A stretch of DNA of 39,270 bases, taken from Gammaproteobacteria bacterium (GTDB lineage Bacteria; Pseudomonadota; Gammaproteobacteria; Ga0077536). The number at the start of each line of letters is the position of its first letter. Position 1 is the first letter of the stretch. Positions 31,938-39,270 of the stretch are shown piece after piece. The notes under the pieces are model-generated. The model was not told the origin of the DNA. It saw only the letters and a program-made list of their open reading frames with translations, and made no database searches. The stretch spans positions 1 to 39,270 of the forward strand of contig JACKNH010000033.1 in assembly GCA_024234975.1 (NCBI GenBank). Reading direction: 5' to 3'. The position numbers were made by a program, and so were the translations under genes.

Positions 31938-34900
31938 ATGGCACGCATCCTCATAGTTGACGATCTCGACATCAACCGGCGCTTCCTGGTAACGCTGCTG
32001 GGTTACCGCGGCCACGAACTCATTGAAGCAGCCAACGGTCGCGAAGGACTGGAGAAACTGCGCACACACCGCCCCGCACTGGTGGTCTGCGACATTCTCA
32101 TGCCGGAGATGGATGGCTTCGACTTTGCGCTTTCGGTACGCGCCGATGCGCACCTGCGAAGCACACCCATCGTCTTCTACACAGCGAATTTCAATGCCAA
32201 CGAGGCCGGAGAACTTGCCAGGCGTTGCGGGGTTTCCGATGTCATCTGCAAACCAAGCCCGCCGGAGGAAATCCTGCGCGTCGTCGACCGGTTGCTCGCG
32301 CAACCACCAGTGGATGTGACCGCACTGGACAGCGGCTCATTCGACGAAGACCACCTTTCGCTGCTGACCAGCAAGCTCTCGAGCACCAAGGATGAACTGA
32401 CCGCCGCGAACCGTCGTCTGGCGGCGTTGGTCGAACTCAGTCTGCAACTCGGTTCCGCGCACGACTCCGACGCCCTGGCCGTCTCAATCTGTAATGGCGC
32501 ACGCAACCTGGCCCACGCGGAATTCGCGTTGCTGGTCACGCGCAAGGATCCGTTTGAGCGCAAATATTCAGTCTGCAGCACCGGTAACCGGCGTGAAATT
32601 CTTGCCCGGATAGGCGATGAACTGCAGCGCAGCCTTTCCCAACCGGTGCCACCGGCACCGGTAATGGCGCGGGGCACCAACGTCCGCACCCTGCTGCCAA
32701 ATCTTGATAGCCAGACGGTACAGTCGATTTCAAATTTCGCCGCGTGCCCGGTATCAGCCCTGCAAGTGCAATGGGGTTGGCTGATTCTGTTCAACCGTAT
32801 CGGCGCACCGGAATTCGACGCCGACGATTTGTCGATGCTCTCGATCATCGCAGCCCATACCGGCCGCATCTACGAGAACGCTTCGCTGTATCGGACCATT
32901 GAACGCAAGGTTGCCGCGCTGGCGCGCGAAATCGAGCACCGCAAGGAAATCGAAGCCGGACTGCGTGAAAGTGAAATGCGGTTCCGTGAACTCTCCGAGA
33001 ACGTGGCGGAAGTCTTCTGGCTGACGGACCTTGCAAAGCGGCAGATGCTGTTTATCAGCGGGGCATACGAAAAAGTTTTCGGTCGCAGCCGCGAAGAGCT
33101 CTACCAGCAGCCGGACACATGGTTCTCCGCCGTACATCCAGAGGATAGCGAGCGCGTTCGCGATGTGGTGCTGTCGCAAAGCTACCTGCAGGAATACGCC
33201 GTCCAATACCGCATCGTCCGGCCGGACGGCAGCATTCGCTGGATCCTGGACAAAGGCTTTCCGGTCTACGACGACAATGGCATTCCCGTCCGCATCGCCG
33301 GTATCGCCGAAGACATCACTGATCAACACGAAGCCATGCGGCTTGTACTCGAGAGCGAGGCGCGCTATCGCAGCCTCGTTGAACAGTCGGCCGATGGCAT
33401 CATGCTCATTGGCGATGACGGCCGCATCCAGATCGCAAACTCACAGGCCTGCGAGTTGCTCGGCTATCGCGAGAATGAACTGCTTCGCATCAGTATCCGC
33501 GATACGTACGTGGAAAGTGAGCTTGGTTTGCTGGAAGGGCGAATGGACCGCGTGCGCCAGGGCGGCATGACGCGCTTCGAACGCCTCGCCAAGCGCAAGG
33601 ATGGTACGACTTTTCCTGCCGAATTCAGTGTCAACCGCGTGGACCATGCCGGCCATCTCGCCCGATTCCATGACATTTCGGAGCGCCAGACGCAGCAATT
33701 ACGCATTGCGCGCCTGAGTCGCATTCAACGCGTTTTGAGCGCGATCAACTCCGCCATCGTACGCATCCGCGACCGCGACGAACTGATCGAGGAAACCTGC
33801 GACATCTGTTCGCGCCTCGGCGGCTTCCGGCTGGTTTGGGTACGGCTGCTGGGCAGCTCCCGCGAAGCCGATAGCGTGGCCGCCTTTCGCAGTACCTCCG
33901 GCGCCCTGAATGAGCTGATTGAAAAGGCGATGGCAACCGCGGAGGGCCGCAACTATTCCACCCACATGATTGGTTTCGGCCGGGCGCTCAGGGTAAATCG
34001 CCTGAACGCGGAAGCAGATTACCCGTTCGCGGAGGATGCTGTTGCGTTGGGCCTGAAATCGATGATTACGCTGCCGATTCGCATCGGTAACCGCATCATT
34101 GCATTCCTGCAACTATTCGCCGAAGACCCGGATTTCTTTGATGCCAGTGAGCTGACATTGATGCTCGAACTGGCCAATGACTTGTCGTTCGGCCTTGAAT
34201 TCATTGAACGCGAACAACAGGTCAACTATCTCGCGTACTACGATACGCTGACGGACCTGCCCAACCGTGCGCTGTTCCAGGACCGGGTGACGCAACATAT
34301 TCACGGTGCGGACAACGAGGAACCGAACGTGGTGGTGGTGCTCGCCGATATTGATCGCTTCCAGGCTATCAATGATGGCTTCGGCCGTCAGGCCGGCGAT
34401 TCCGTATTGCGTCAGATAGCCGACCGCCTGCGACCGGAATTCAGCTCTGACGCGGCAACCTGCGCCCGAATTTCCGGCAATCGTTTCGCGCTGGCCTACC
34501 CACTGAAATGGCGGCCCGATTCAGCCGCACTCAACTACGAAACAAAATACGCGGCTATCTTCGGGCCGCCGGTCATCGTTGATGATCAACCGCTGCACCT
34601 GTCGGCGACACTGGGTATCTCGGTTTACCCTTCCGACGGTGAGGACGCGGACACGCTGCTCATCAACGCCGAAGCGGCATTACGCGCTGCCCGCAGCAAC
34701 CGGCAGCCGATGATGTTCTACGGCCGCGAGATGAATGCCAGCGTCAACGAGACCTTACGGCTTGAAACTGCATTGAAGCGCGCCATCGCCCACGACGAAT
34801 TCGTGCTGTGGTATCAACCAAAGATGGACAGCGCCAGCGGTGAAATCGCCGGCTTTGAAGCGTTGTTGCGCTGGCAGGATCCGGAACGCGGCCTGGTGCC

Positions 34901-35540
34901 ACCCGGCATGTTCATTCCGTTGCTGGAACAGACCGGTATGATCGTGGACGTCGGCGAAAATATTTTCCGCCAGCTGGAAAAAGACATGGCGGCGTGGAGC
35001 AAGCAGGGTGTACCGCCGCAGTCGGTGGCGGTGAATATCTCCGCCGTGCAGCTGCGCCAGCGCGACTGGGTCAGCACCATCGTTCAAGGGGCTGACAGAA
35101 TCCGGAAATACGGTATCAACCTCGAAATCGAATTGACCGAGTCGTCGGTCATGCACGACGTCGATACCATCATCCCGCGTCTGCAGACCTTGCGTGGCAT
35201 GGGCATCGGTATTTCGGTCGACGATTTCGGCACCGGCTATTCCTCGCTGGCCTACCTCGCACGTCTGCCGGTCACCGCGTTGAAGATTGACCGCAGTTTC
35301 ATCCTCGACATGACAGAGAACCCACTCAGTCTGAGTATCGTGACATCGGTCATGTCGTTAGGTCATTCATTGAACCTGGAAATCATCGCCGAAGGTGTGG
35401 AAACCCAGATACAGGCGGGCATCCTGCGCGACATGGGCTGCGACAAGATGCAGGGCTTCCTGTTTTCCAAACCGCTGCCAGCGGCGGACATTCCGGCACT
35501 CTTGATGCGCACCACGCGCGCGACGCCCAAGTCCGCCTGA
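31938..35540 (+). CDS. REC-GAF-PAS-PAS-GAF-GGDEF(degenerate)-EAL c-di-GMP phosphodiesterase
   Basis: 1200 residues, cytoplasmic. Receiver (1-125) with the acidic pair D8/D9, phospho-acceptor D52 in VVCDILMPEMDG, T82 and K105. Then GAF-like (about 150-315), a helical linker, PAS (about 343-465, FGRSREELYQ), PAS (about 475-585), GAF (about 595-755), GGDEF (about 765-930) and EAL (about 945-1190). The GGDEF signature is replaced by SGNRF (846-850), so no diguanylate cyclase activity is expected, though GTP could still bind. EAL residues are intact: E974-A-L, N1033, E1067, D1095-D1096 in DDFGTG, K1116, E1152 and Q1172. It should hydrolyse c-di-GMP to pGpG under control of phosphorylation and its PAS/GAF ligands. 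The adjacent kinase is the likely phosphodonor. Confidence 0.93.
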   Translation: MARILIVDDLDINRRFLVTLLGYRGHELIEAANGREGLEKLRTHRPALVVCDILMPEMDGFDFALSVRADAHLRSTPIVFYTANFNANEAGELARRCGVSDVICKPSPPEEILRVVDRLLAQPPVDVTALDSGSFDEDHLSLLTSKLSSTKDELTAANRRLAALVELSLQLGSAHDSDALAVSICNGARNLAHAEFALLVTRKDPFERKYSVCSTGNRREILARIGDELQRSLSQPVPPAPVMARGTNVRTLLPNLDSQTVQSISNFAACPVSALQVQWGWLILFNRIGAPEFDADDLSMLSIIAAHTGRIYENASLYRTIERKVAALAREIEHRKEIEAGLRESEMRFRELSENVAEVFWLTDLAKRQMLFISGAYEKVFGRSREELYQQPDTWFSAVHPEDSERVRDVVLSQSYLQEYAVQYRIVRPDGSIRWILDKGFPVYDDNGIPVRIAGIAEDITDQHEAMRLVLESEARYRSLVEQSADGIMLIGDDGRIQIANSQACELLGYRENELLRISIRDTYVESELGLLEGRMDRVRQGGMTRFERLAKRKDGTTFPAEFSVNRVDHAGHLARFHDISERQTQQLRIARLSRIQRVLSAINSAIVRIRDRDELIEETCDICSRLGGFRLVWVRLLGSSREADSVAAFRSTSGALNELIEKAMATAEGRNYSTHMIGFGRALRVNRLNAEADYPFAEDAVALGLKSMITLPIRIGNRIIAFLQLFAEDPDFFDASELTLMLELANDLSFGLEFIEREQQVNYLAYYDTLTDLPNRALFQDRVTQHIHGADNEEPNVVVVLADIDRFQAINDGFGRQAGDSVLRQIADRLRPEFSSDAATCARISGNRFALAYPLKWRPDSAALNYETKYAAIFGPPVIVDDQPLHLSATLGISVYPSDGEDADTLLINAEAALRAARSNRQPMMFYGREMNASVNETLRLETALKRAIAHDEFVLWYQPKMDSASGEIAGFEALLRWQDPERGLVPPGMFIPLLEQTGMIVDVGENIFRQLEKDMAAWSKQGVPPQSVAVNISAVQLRQRDWVSTIVQGADRIRKYGINLEIELTESSVMHDVDTIIPRLQTLRGMGIGISVDDFGTGYSSLAYLARLPVTALKIDRSFILDMTENPLSLSIVTSVMSLGHSLNLEIIAEGVETQIQAGILRDMGCDKMQGFLFSKPLPAADIPALLMRTTRATPKSA

Positions 35541-35612
35541 CCCGCCGAACCGCTGCTTTAAGACCTCTGCACAATCGGTTATCGTGCAACGCTTTGACGT
35601 TGCAGAGGACTT

Positions 35613-37262
35613 GTGGTGGGGCGACAGCTTTCATTTCCCGTGGTCATCGTCGGTGCTGGCCCGGTCGGGTTGTGCCTGGCGATGGATCTTGCCGCGCGCG
35701 GCATTGAAGTCGGCGTTTTCGAATCCCGCCATGCGGGCGAACCACCCAGCGTCAAGTGCAACCACGTCGCGTCGCGGACAATGGAAACCTTCCGCCGGCT
35801 GGGTTTCGTCGACGAGGTTCGCAAGGCGGGCCTGCCGGACGATTACCCCAACGACGTCGTCTTCCGAACCCGCGCTACCGGCTATGAGCTGACCCGGATA
35901 CCCATCCCTAACCGGCTGGAGCGATATACGTCCAGCAATGGGCCGGATACCGGGTGGCCCACGCCGGAACCGCCCCACCGGATCAACCAGATTTATCTGG
36001 AGCCCATCCTGTTCAAGCAGGCTGCGGAGCAAGCCGGCATCTCGATCTACAATCGCAGCGAAGTCACCGCTTTTGAGCAGGGTGACGACTCGGTGGTGGT
36101 CACCGTACGTAATCTTGAAAACGACGACGAGCAGAGCGTGCGCTGCCAGTACCTCATCGGCTGCGACGGTGGTCACTCACGCATCCGACGCATGATCGGC
36201 GCCTCGCTGCAGGGGGACGCCGTCATTCAACGTGTGCAATCCACGTGTTTCCGCGCACCGACCCTGCTCGGCCGGATCACCGGCGAGCGCGCCTGGATGA
36301 GCTACCTGTACAACCCGGAACGCGCAGGCAACCTGGTCGCCATTGATGGCCGGGAGGTCTGGTTGCTGCACAACTATCTGCTGCCGCACGAGACGGATTT
36401 CAACTCGGTCGATCGCGACGCCTGTATCCGTCTGCTGCTCGGTGTCGGCGAGGAATTCGAATACGAGGAATTGACCCAGGAAGACTGGATCGGCCGCCGG
36501 CTGGTCGCTGATCGTTTCCGCGCAGGCCGTGTATTCATCTGTGGTGATGCCGCGCACCTGTGGGTGCCCTATGCCGGTTATGGCATGAATGCCGGTATTG
36601 CCGATGCGATGAATCTGTCCTGGCTGCTGGCCGGCCATCTCAACGGCTGGGCGCCGGCTTCGCTGATTGAAAATTATCAGACCGAGCGTCAACCTATTAC
36701 GGAACAGGTGTCGCGCTTTGCCATGCGTCACGCCGAATCCGTTATCGCCGAACGTACCGGCGTCCCGGCCGAACTCGAAGATGACACGCCAGCGGGCGCC
36801 GAGGCCCGGCGCAAGGTCGGCGACGCGGCCTACGCGCTGAATGTGCAACAGTTTGCCTGCGCCGGACTCAACTACGGTTACTACTACGATCGCTCACCGT
36901 TGATTGCCTACGATGACGAGGCCGCTCCCGGCTACACCATGCATGACTACACGCCGTCGACGGTGCCAGGGTGCCGGGTGCCGCATTTCCAGTTGCCGGA
37001 CGGCCGTTCACTCTATGACGCCGTGGGCCCATGGTTCACGTTGCTCAAATTTGATCGCCAGACCGACACCTCGGCCCTGCAACAGGCGTTCGCCGAGCTG
37101 AATGTTCCGTTTGAACTTCTGGATATAGACATTCAGGCGCCGCCCGCGCCGTATCGTCATCGGCTGTTGCTATGTCGCCCGGACCTGCATGTGGCCTGGC
37201 GCGGCGATCAGTTGCCTGCCGATGCCGGTGCGCTGGTCCGCCAGGTCAGCGGCAACAATTGA
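35613..37262 (+). CDS. FAD-dependent aromatic monooxygenase (PheA/TfdB type)
   Basis: 549 residues, probably from one of two tandem GTG codons (35613 or 35616), after GAGGA in GCAGAGGACT. The FAD ADP-binding GxGxxG is FPVVIVGAGPVGLCLAMDLA. RINQIYLEPILFKQAAEQAG and YLIGCDGGHSRIRRMIG supply the 'DG' motif. RVFICGDAAHLWVPYAGYG then MNAGIADAMNLSWLLAG is the C-terminal GD/FAD ribityl motif of class A flavoprotein hydroxylases. The tail from about 445 is the thioredoxin-like dimerisation domain of the phenol hydroxylase/PHBH-like branch. Expected reaction: NAD(P)H-dependent hydroxylation of an aromatic or polyketide-like substrate. No ring-cleavage genes adjoin. An FMN reductase follows after 66 bases and may share a transcript. 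Confidence 0.88.
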   Translation: MVGRQLSFPVVIVGAGPVGLCLAMDLAARGIEVGVFESRHAGEPPSVKCNHVASRTMETFRRLGFVDEVRKAGLPDDYPNDVVFRTRATGYELTRIPIPNRLERYTSSNGPDTGWPTPEPPHRINQIYLEPILFKQAAEQAGISIYNRSEVTAFEQGDDSVVVTVRNLENDDEQSVRCQYLIGCDGGHSRIRRMIGASLQGDAVIQRVQSTCFRAPTLLGRITGERAWMSYLYNPERAGNLVAIDGREVWLLHNYLLPHETDFNSVDRDACIRLLLGVGEEFEYEELTQEDWIGRRLVADRFRAGRVFICGDAAHLWVPYAGYGMNAGIADAMNLSWLLAGHLNGWAPASLIENYQTERQPITEQVSRFAMRHAESVIAERTGVPAELEDDTPAGAEARRKVGDAAYALNVQQFACAGLNYGYYYDRSPLIAYDDEAAPGYTMHDYTPSTVPGCRVPHFQLPDGRSLYDAVGPWFTLLKFDRQTDTSALQQAFAELNVPFELLDIDIQAPPAPYRHRLLLCRPDLHVAWRGDQLPADAGALVRQVSGNN

Positions 37263-37328
37263 CGCGTTGTATATTGCCGAATCACCCATCACCACAAAAC
37301 ATCGGTTGTTCACTGGAGGAAATCCAAC

Positions 37329-37892
37329 ATGTTGAAGATTGCCATCATCATTGGCAGTACCCGCCCCGGCCGCAACGGCGAGGCCGTCGGCCGCTGGGTC
37401 CACGAGCTGGCCAGCCAGCGCGACGACGCCACCTACGAACTCGTCGACCTGAAGGAAATCAATCTGCCCATGCTCGACGAGCCGGTACCGGCGGTGATGG
37501 GAAAATACACCCAGCCACATACGCTGGCGTGGGCGGCCAAGGTTGCGGAATTCGACGGCTTCGTGATGGTGACACCTGAGTACAACCATGGGCCACCGGC
37601 GGCACTGAAAAACGCCCTCGACTACCTGTTCAAGGAGTGGAACAACAAGTCAGTCGGCTTCGTGGGCTACGGCGGCGCCGGCGGTGCACGCTCGGTCGAC
37701 CAGATGCGGGAGATCGTCAGCAATCTGGAGCTGGCGGACGTCCGCACAGCGGTCGGGCTGACCCTGGCGCACGATTTTGAAAACTTCTCGACCTTCAAGC
37801 CCGGCGCACATCAGCCCGGCGCGCTGAATGAAATGCTCAATCAGGTCGTCGCCTGGGCCGGTGCACTGAAACACTTGCGCAACGCCGGTTGA
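37329..37892 (+). CDS. NADPH-dependent FMN reductase
   Basis: 187 residues, with GGAGG close before the ATG at 37329. The flavodoxin-like fold starts KIAIIIGSTRPGRNGEAVGR, the phosphate-binding loop of FMN_red proteins. FVMVTPEYNHGPPAALKNAL is the highly conserved flavin-contact loop (PEYN), followed by GFVGYGGAGGARSVDQMREI. This matches the chromate/azo/quinone reductase and SsuE-like FMN reductase group. It reduces FMN or quinones with NADPH in the cytoplasm. The upstream monooxygenase binds its own FAD, so it does not need this enzyme, and co-function in oxidative metabolism is only a guess. It converges with the TIGR01777 gene, 15 bases away. Confidence 0.9.
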   Translation: MLKIAIIIGSTRPGRNGEAVGRWVHELASQRDDATYELVDLKEINLPMLDEPVPAVMGKYTQPHTLAWAAKVAEFDGFVMVTPEYNHGPPAALKNALDYLFKEWNNKSVGFVGYGGAGGARSVDQMREIVSNLELADVRTAVGLTLAHDFENFSTFKPGAHQPGALNEMLNQVVAWAGALKHLRNAG

Positions 37893-37907
37893 GCGCTGCC
37901 GCAACAG

Positions 37908-38819
37908 TCAACGCGCCAACAGCGCATTGACCGCGGACGCAAACTCCGCATAACGGAACCGGTAGTCGTGCGCGAGCGCGGCTGCCGGTACCACCCGCTG
38001 ACCGTCGACGAACAGTTGTGACATCTCGCCGAGCAACCCCGTCATCACCCGGCGCGGTACCGGCAGCGTCAGCCAGCAGCCGCAGCCAGCACCGACCACC
38101 TCCGCGAACTCCGCCTGCCTGACTGCCTCCGGGGCGGTTGCGTTCAACGCTCCGGTGATCGCCTCGTCACTGATCGCCAGATCAATCAGGCCGACCACGT
38201 CGTCGATATGAATCCACGACAACCATTGCCGACCATCGGCAAAGCGGGTTCCGACACCCAGTCGATAGCAGAGCAGCAATCTGGGAAATGCGCCGCCGTC
38301 GCGTCCAAGCACCACGCCCAGGCGCAGCGTCACCACACGTACGCCGCTTCGCCGGACGCCGCGCGCGGCCGCTTCCCACACCTGGCACAGGCGTGACTGA
38401 AAATCGTCCGTCGGCGCAACCGTTTCGTCGCATACATGGTCGCCGATGCCGTAGAAGCCGATAGCGGAGGCAGTGATAAAAACGTCTGGCCGCTGTTCAC
38501 GCGCGGCAATGAACCGGACCAGGTCGCGGGTGATGTTGAGCCGGCTGCGAACCAGCGTGCGTCGGCGCTGCGCGGTCCAGGGCATACCTATCACCGGCGC
38601 ACCAGCCAAGTTGATAATCGCGTTGAAGTGGCAATCGTCGGCGACCTCCGCCAGCGCGCCGACCACAGTCACGTCCGTGCCCAGAAGCTTCAACGCGTGC
38701 CCGGGACGGCGTGACAGCACAGTGATACGCGCGCCCTGCGCGCGAAGGTGGTCAACCAGATGGCGGCCGACGAAACCGGTACCCCCGGTAAGCAGTACAT
38801 GCCTGCCGTTCAGTGGCAT
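37908..38819 (-). CDS. TIGR01777 family NAD(P)-dependent epimerase-like protein
   Basis: 303 residues. The Rossmann GxxGxxG is HVLLTGGTGFVGRHLVDHLR at the N-terminus. Family markers are INLAGAPV, VFITASAIGFYGIGDHVCDE, LRLGVVLGRDGGAFPRLLLC and WLSWIHIDDVVGLIDLAIS, the pattern of YfcH-type TIGR01777 proteins. The C-terminal DUF1731 part (about 255-303) is PVPRRVMTGLLGEMSQLFVD followed by VVPAAALAHDYRFRY. It is cytoplasmic, and the physiological substrate is unknown. The upstream MFS gene ends one base before this ATG (TAG-C-ATG on the minus strand), so translation is coupled and the two are one operon. The E. coli homologue is YfcH; no symbol is assigned. Confidence 0.93.
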   Translation of the reverse strand: MPLNGRHVLLTGGTGFVGRHLVDHLRAQGARITVLSRRPGHALKLLGTDVTVVGALAEVADDCHFNAIINLAGAPVIGMPWTAQRRRTLVRSRLNITRDLVRFIAAREQRPDVFITASAIGFYGIGDHVCDETVAPTDDFQSRLCQVWEAAARGVRRSGVRVVTLRLGVVLGRDGGAFPRLLLCYRLGVGTRFADGRQWLSWIHIDDVVGLIDLAISDEAITGALNATAPEAVRQAEFAEVVGAGCGCWLTLPVPRRVMTGLLGEMSQLFVDGQRVVPAAALAHDYRFRYAEFASAVNALLAR

Positions 38820-38820
38820 G

Positions 38821-39270
38821 CTAACGGGACTCCGTCACCACCGTACGATTGCGGGAGATAGCGTGACTCATACGGCGTCCCGCGCCGGATTTGAGCGCCA
38901 GCCGGCGGCCCGCAAGCAGCGTCAGCACAAGGCACAGTCCCGCATCCCAGCGAATCGTTGTCGACAGCGCTACCGCATCGGCAAAAGCGCCAAGCACCAG
39001 GCCACCGAGTGCTGACCCGCCCATGGCGAACACGCCCCACAAGCCCATCACCCTTCCCCGCTTGTCGTCGTCCACCGTCAACTGCAGCAATGTCTGCACG
39101 GCAATTCCACACAGCGTTGCCGCGGCGCCGGCGAGACCGACGATCGCCACGGCCAGATGCAGATCGCGTGTGTAGCCAAGAATGAGCAGCAGCAATGCAT
39201 TCACCACGCACGCCCATACCGCAATCTTCGCCAGCCGCTCGGGCCGGGAATGGCGGGCGAGGAAGATGGC
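38821..39270 (-). CDS. MFS transporter, C-terminal part (5' end outside window)
   Basis: About 149 residues of the C-terminal part; the frame is open to the window edge (AIFLARHSRPERLAKIAVWA...). Four membrane helices are visible: AVWACVVNALLLLILGY, LAVAIVGLAGAAATLCGIAV, VMGLWGVFAMGGSALGGLV and the segment around WDAGLCLVLTLLAG. The cytoplasmic loop LTVDDDKRGRVMGLWG carries the 'RGRV' signature of the MFS_3 (EntS-like) branch. These are drug or siderophore exporters; the substrate is unknown. The stop is one base from the TIGR01777 start. Confidence 0.85.
   Translation of the reverse strand, partial: AIFLARHSRPERLAKIAVWACVVNALLLLILGYTRDLHLAVAIVGLAGAAATLCGIAVQTLLQLTVDDDKRGRVMGLWGVFAMGGSALGGLVLGAFADAVALSTTIRWDAGLCLVLTLLAGRRLALKSGAGRRMSHAISRNRTVVTESR

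Noticed and set aside
35613..37892. A two-component flavin-diffusible monooxygenase system (monooxygenase plus FMN reductase)
   Set aside because: The monooxygenase has its own FAD-binding GxGxxG and GD motifs of the single-component class, so it does not need reduced flavin from the neighbour.
1..39270. Mobile island, prophage, defence system or CRISPR
   Set aside because: No integrase, transposase, phage structural, restriction, toxin-antitoxin or regularly spaced repeat was seen; only one REP/MITE-like unit is present.

Overview
The window is GC-rich, densely coded chromosomal DNA from a Gram-negative bacterium. It most resembles a gammaproteobacterium with a free-living, exporter- and TonB-receptor-rich lifestyle. 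Pointers are a TonB-dependent receptor fragment, CbpA/CbpM, TrxC (thioredoxin 2), a DinF-type MATE pump, HupE/UreJ with a parvulin partner, and many Sec, Tat and lipoprotein signal peptides. The genus cannot be named from sequence reading alone. No rRNA, tRNA, CRISPR array, integrase, transposase or phage gene was seen.

Layout. 1-5.2 kb: the barrel half of a TonB-dependent receptor without its plug, then small accessory genes (DUF1801, a CPLT-motif membrane protein, a serine beta-lactamase-like hydrolase, DUF1348, an SGNH lipoprotein esterase and a secreted TPR protein). 5.2-9.6 kb: a minus-strand run of parvulin PPIase, HupE/UreJ and DinF-like MATE, divergent from a threonine/serine dehydratase. 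9.6-14.6 kb: a REP/MITE-like palindrome, a frameshifted Tat-exported aldo/keto reductase, an alpha/beta hydrolase and a large secreted M16 metalloprotease. 14.9-19.8 kb: a two-gene unit of exported redox-like proteins, two frame-broken genes (a GT51 peptidoglycan glycosyltransferase and an unknown), then exported SnoaL-like and DUF6152 proteins. 19.9-24.9 kb: a double cNMP-binding/Cys-less rhodanese/coiled-coil protein, a tandem pair of DUF6644-like membrane proteins, and cbpA-cbpM-trxC. 24.9-29.6 kb: an unknown membrane protein, a methyltransferase, leuA facing away from an Lrp/AsnC regulator across a short AT-rich control region, and a GST. 29.6-35.5 kb: a long non-coding gap, then a soluble PAS-PAS histidine kinase and a 1200-residue REC-GAF-PAS-PAS-GAF-GGDEF(degenerate)-EAL protein. 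35.6-39.3 kb: an FAD monooxygenase, an NADPH-dependent FMN reductase, a TIGR01777 epimerase-like protein and the end of an MFS transporter.

How the genes may work together. The kinase and the REC-EAL protein probably form a two-component c-di-GMP-degrading module, because the kinase has no receiver and the next protein starts with one. The Lrp protein probably regulates itself and leuA from the shared region, where two predicted promoters overlap on opposite strands and two inverted repeats sit at useful positions. CbpA, CbpM and TrxC form a stress/proteostasis group.

Most of the window is ordinary chromosomal content. The best leads are the cNMP/rhodanese/coiled-coil protein, the kinase/REC-EAL module, the leuA-lrp control region, and the patch at 16.6-17.8 kb where two recognisable genes carry about eight frame changes. 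I found no convincing complete new system.
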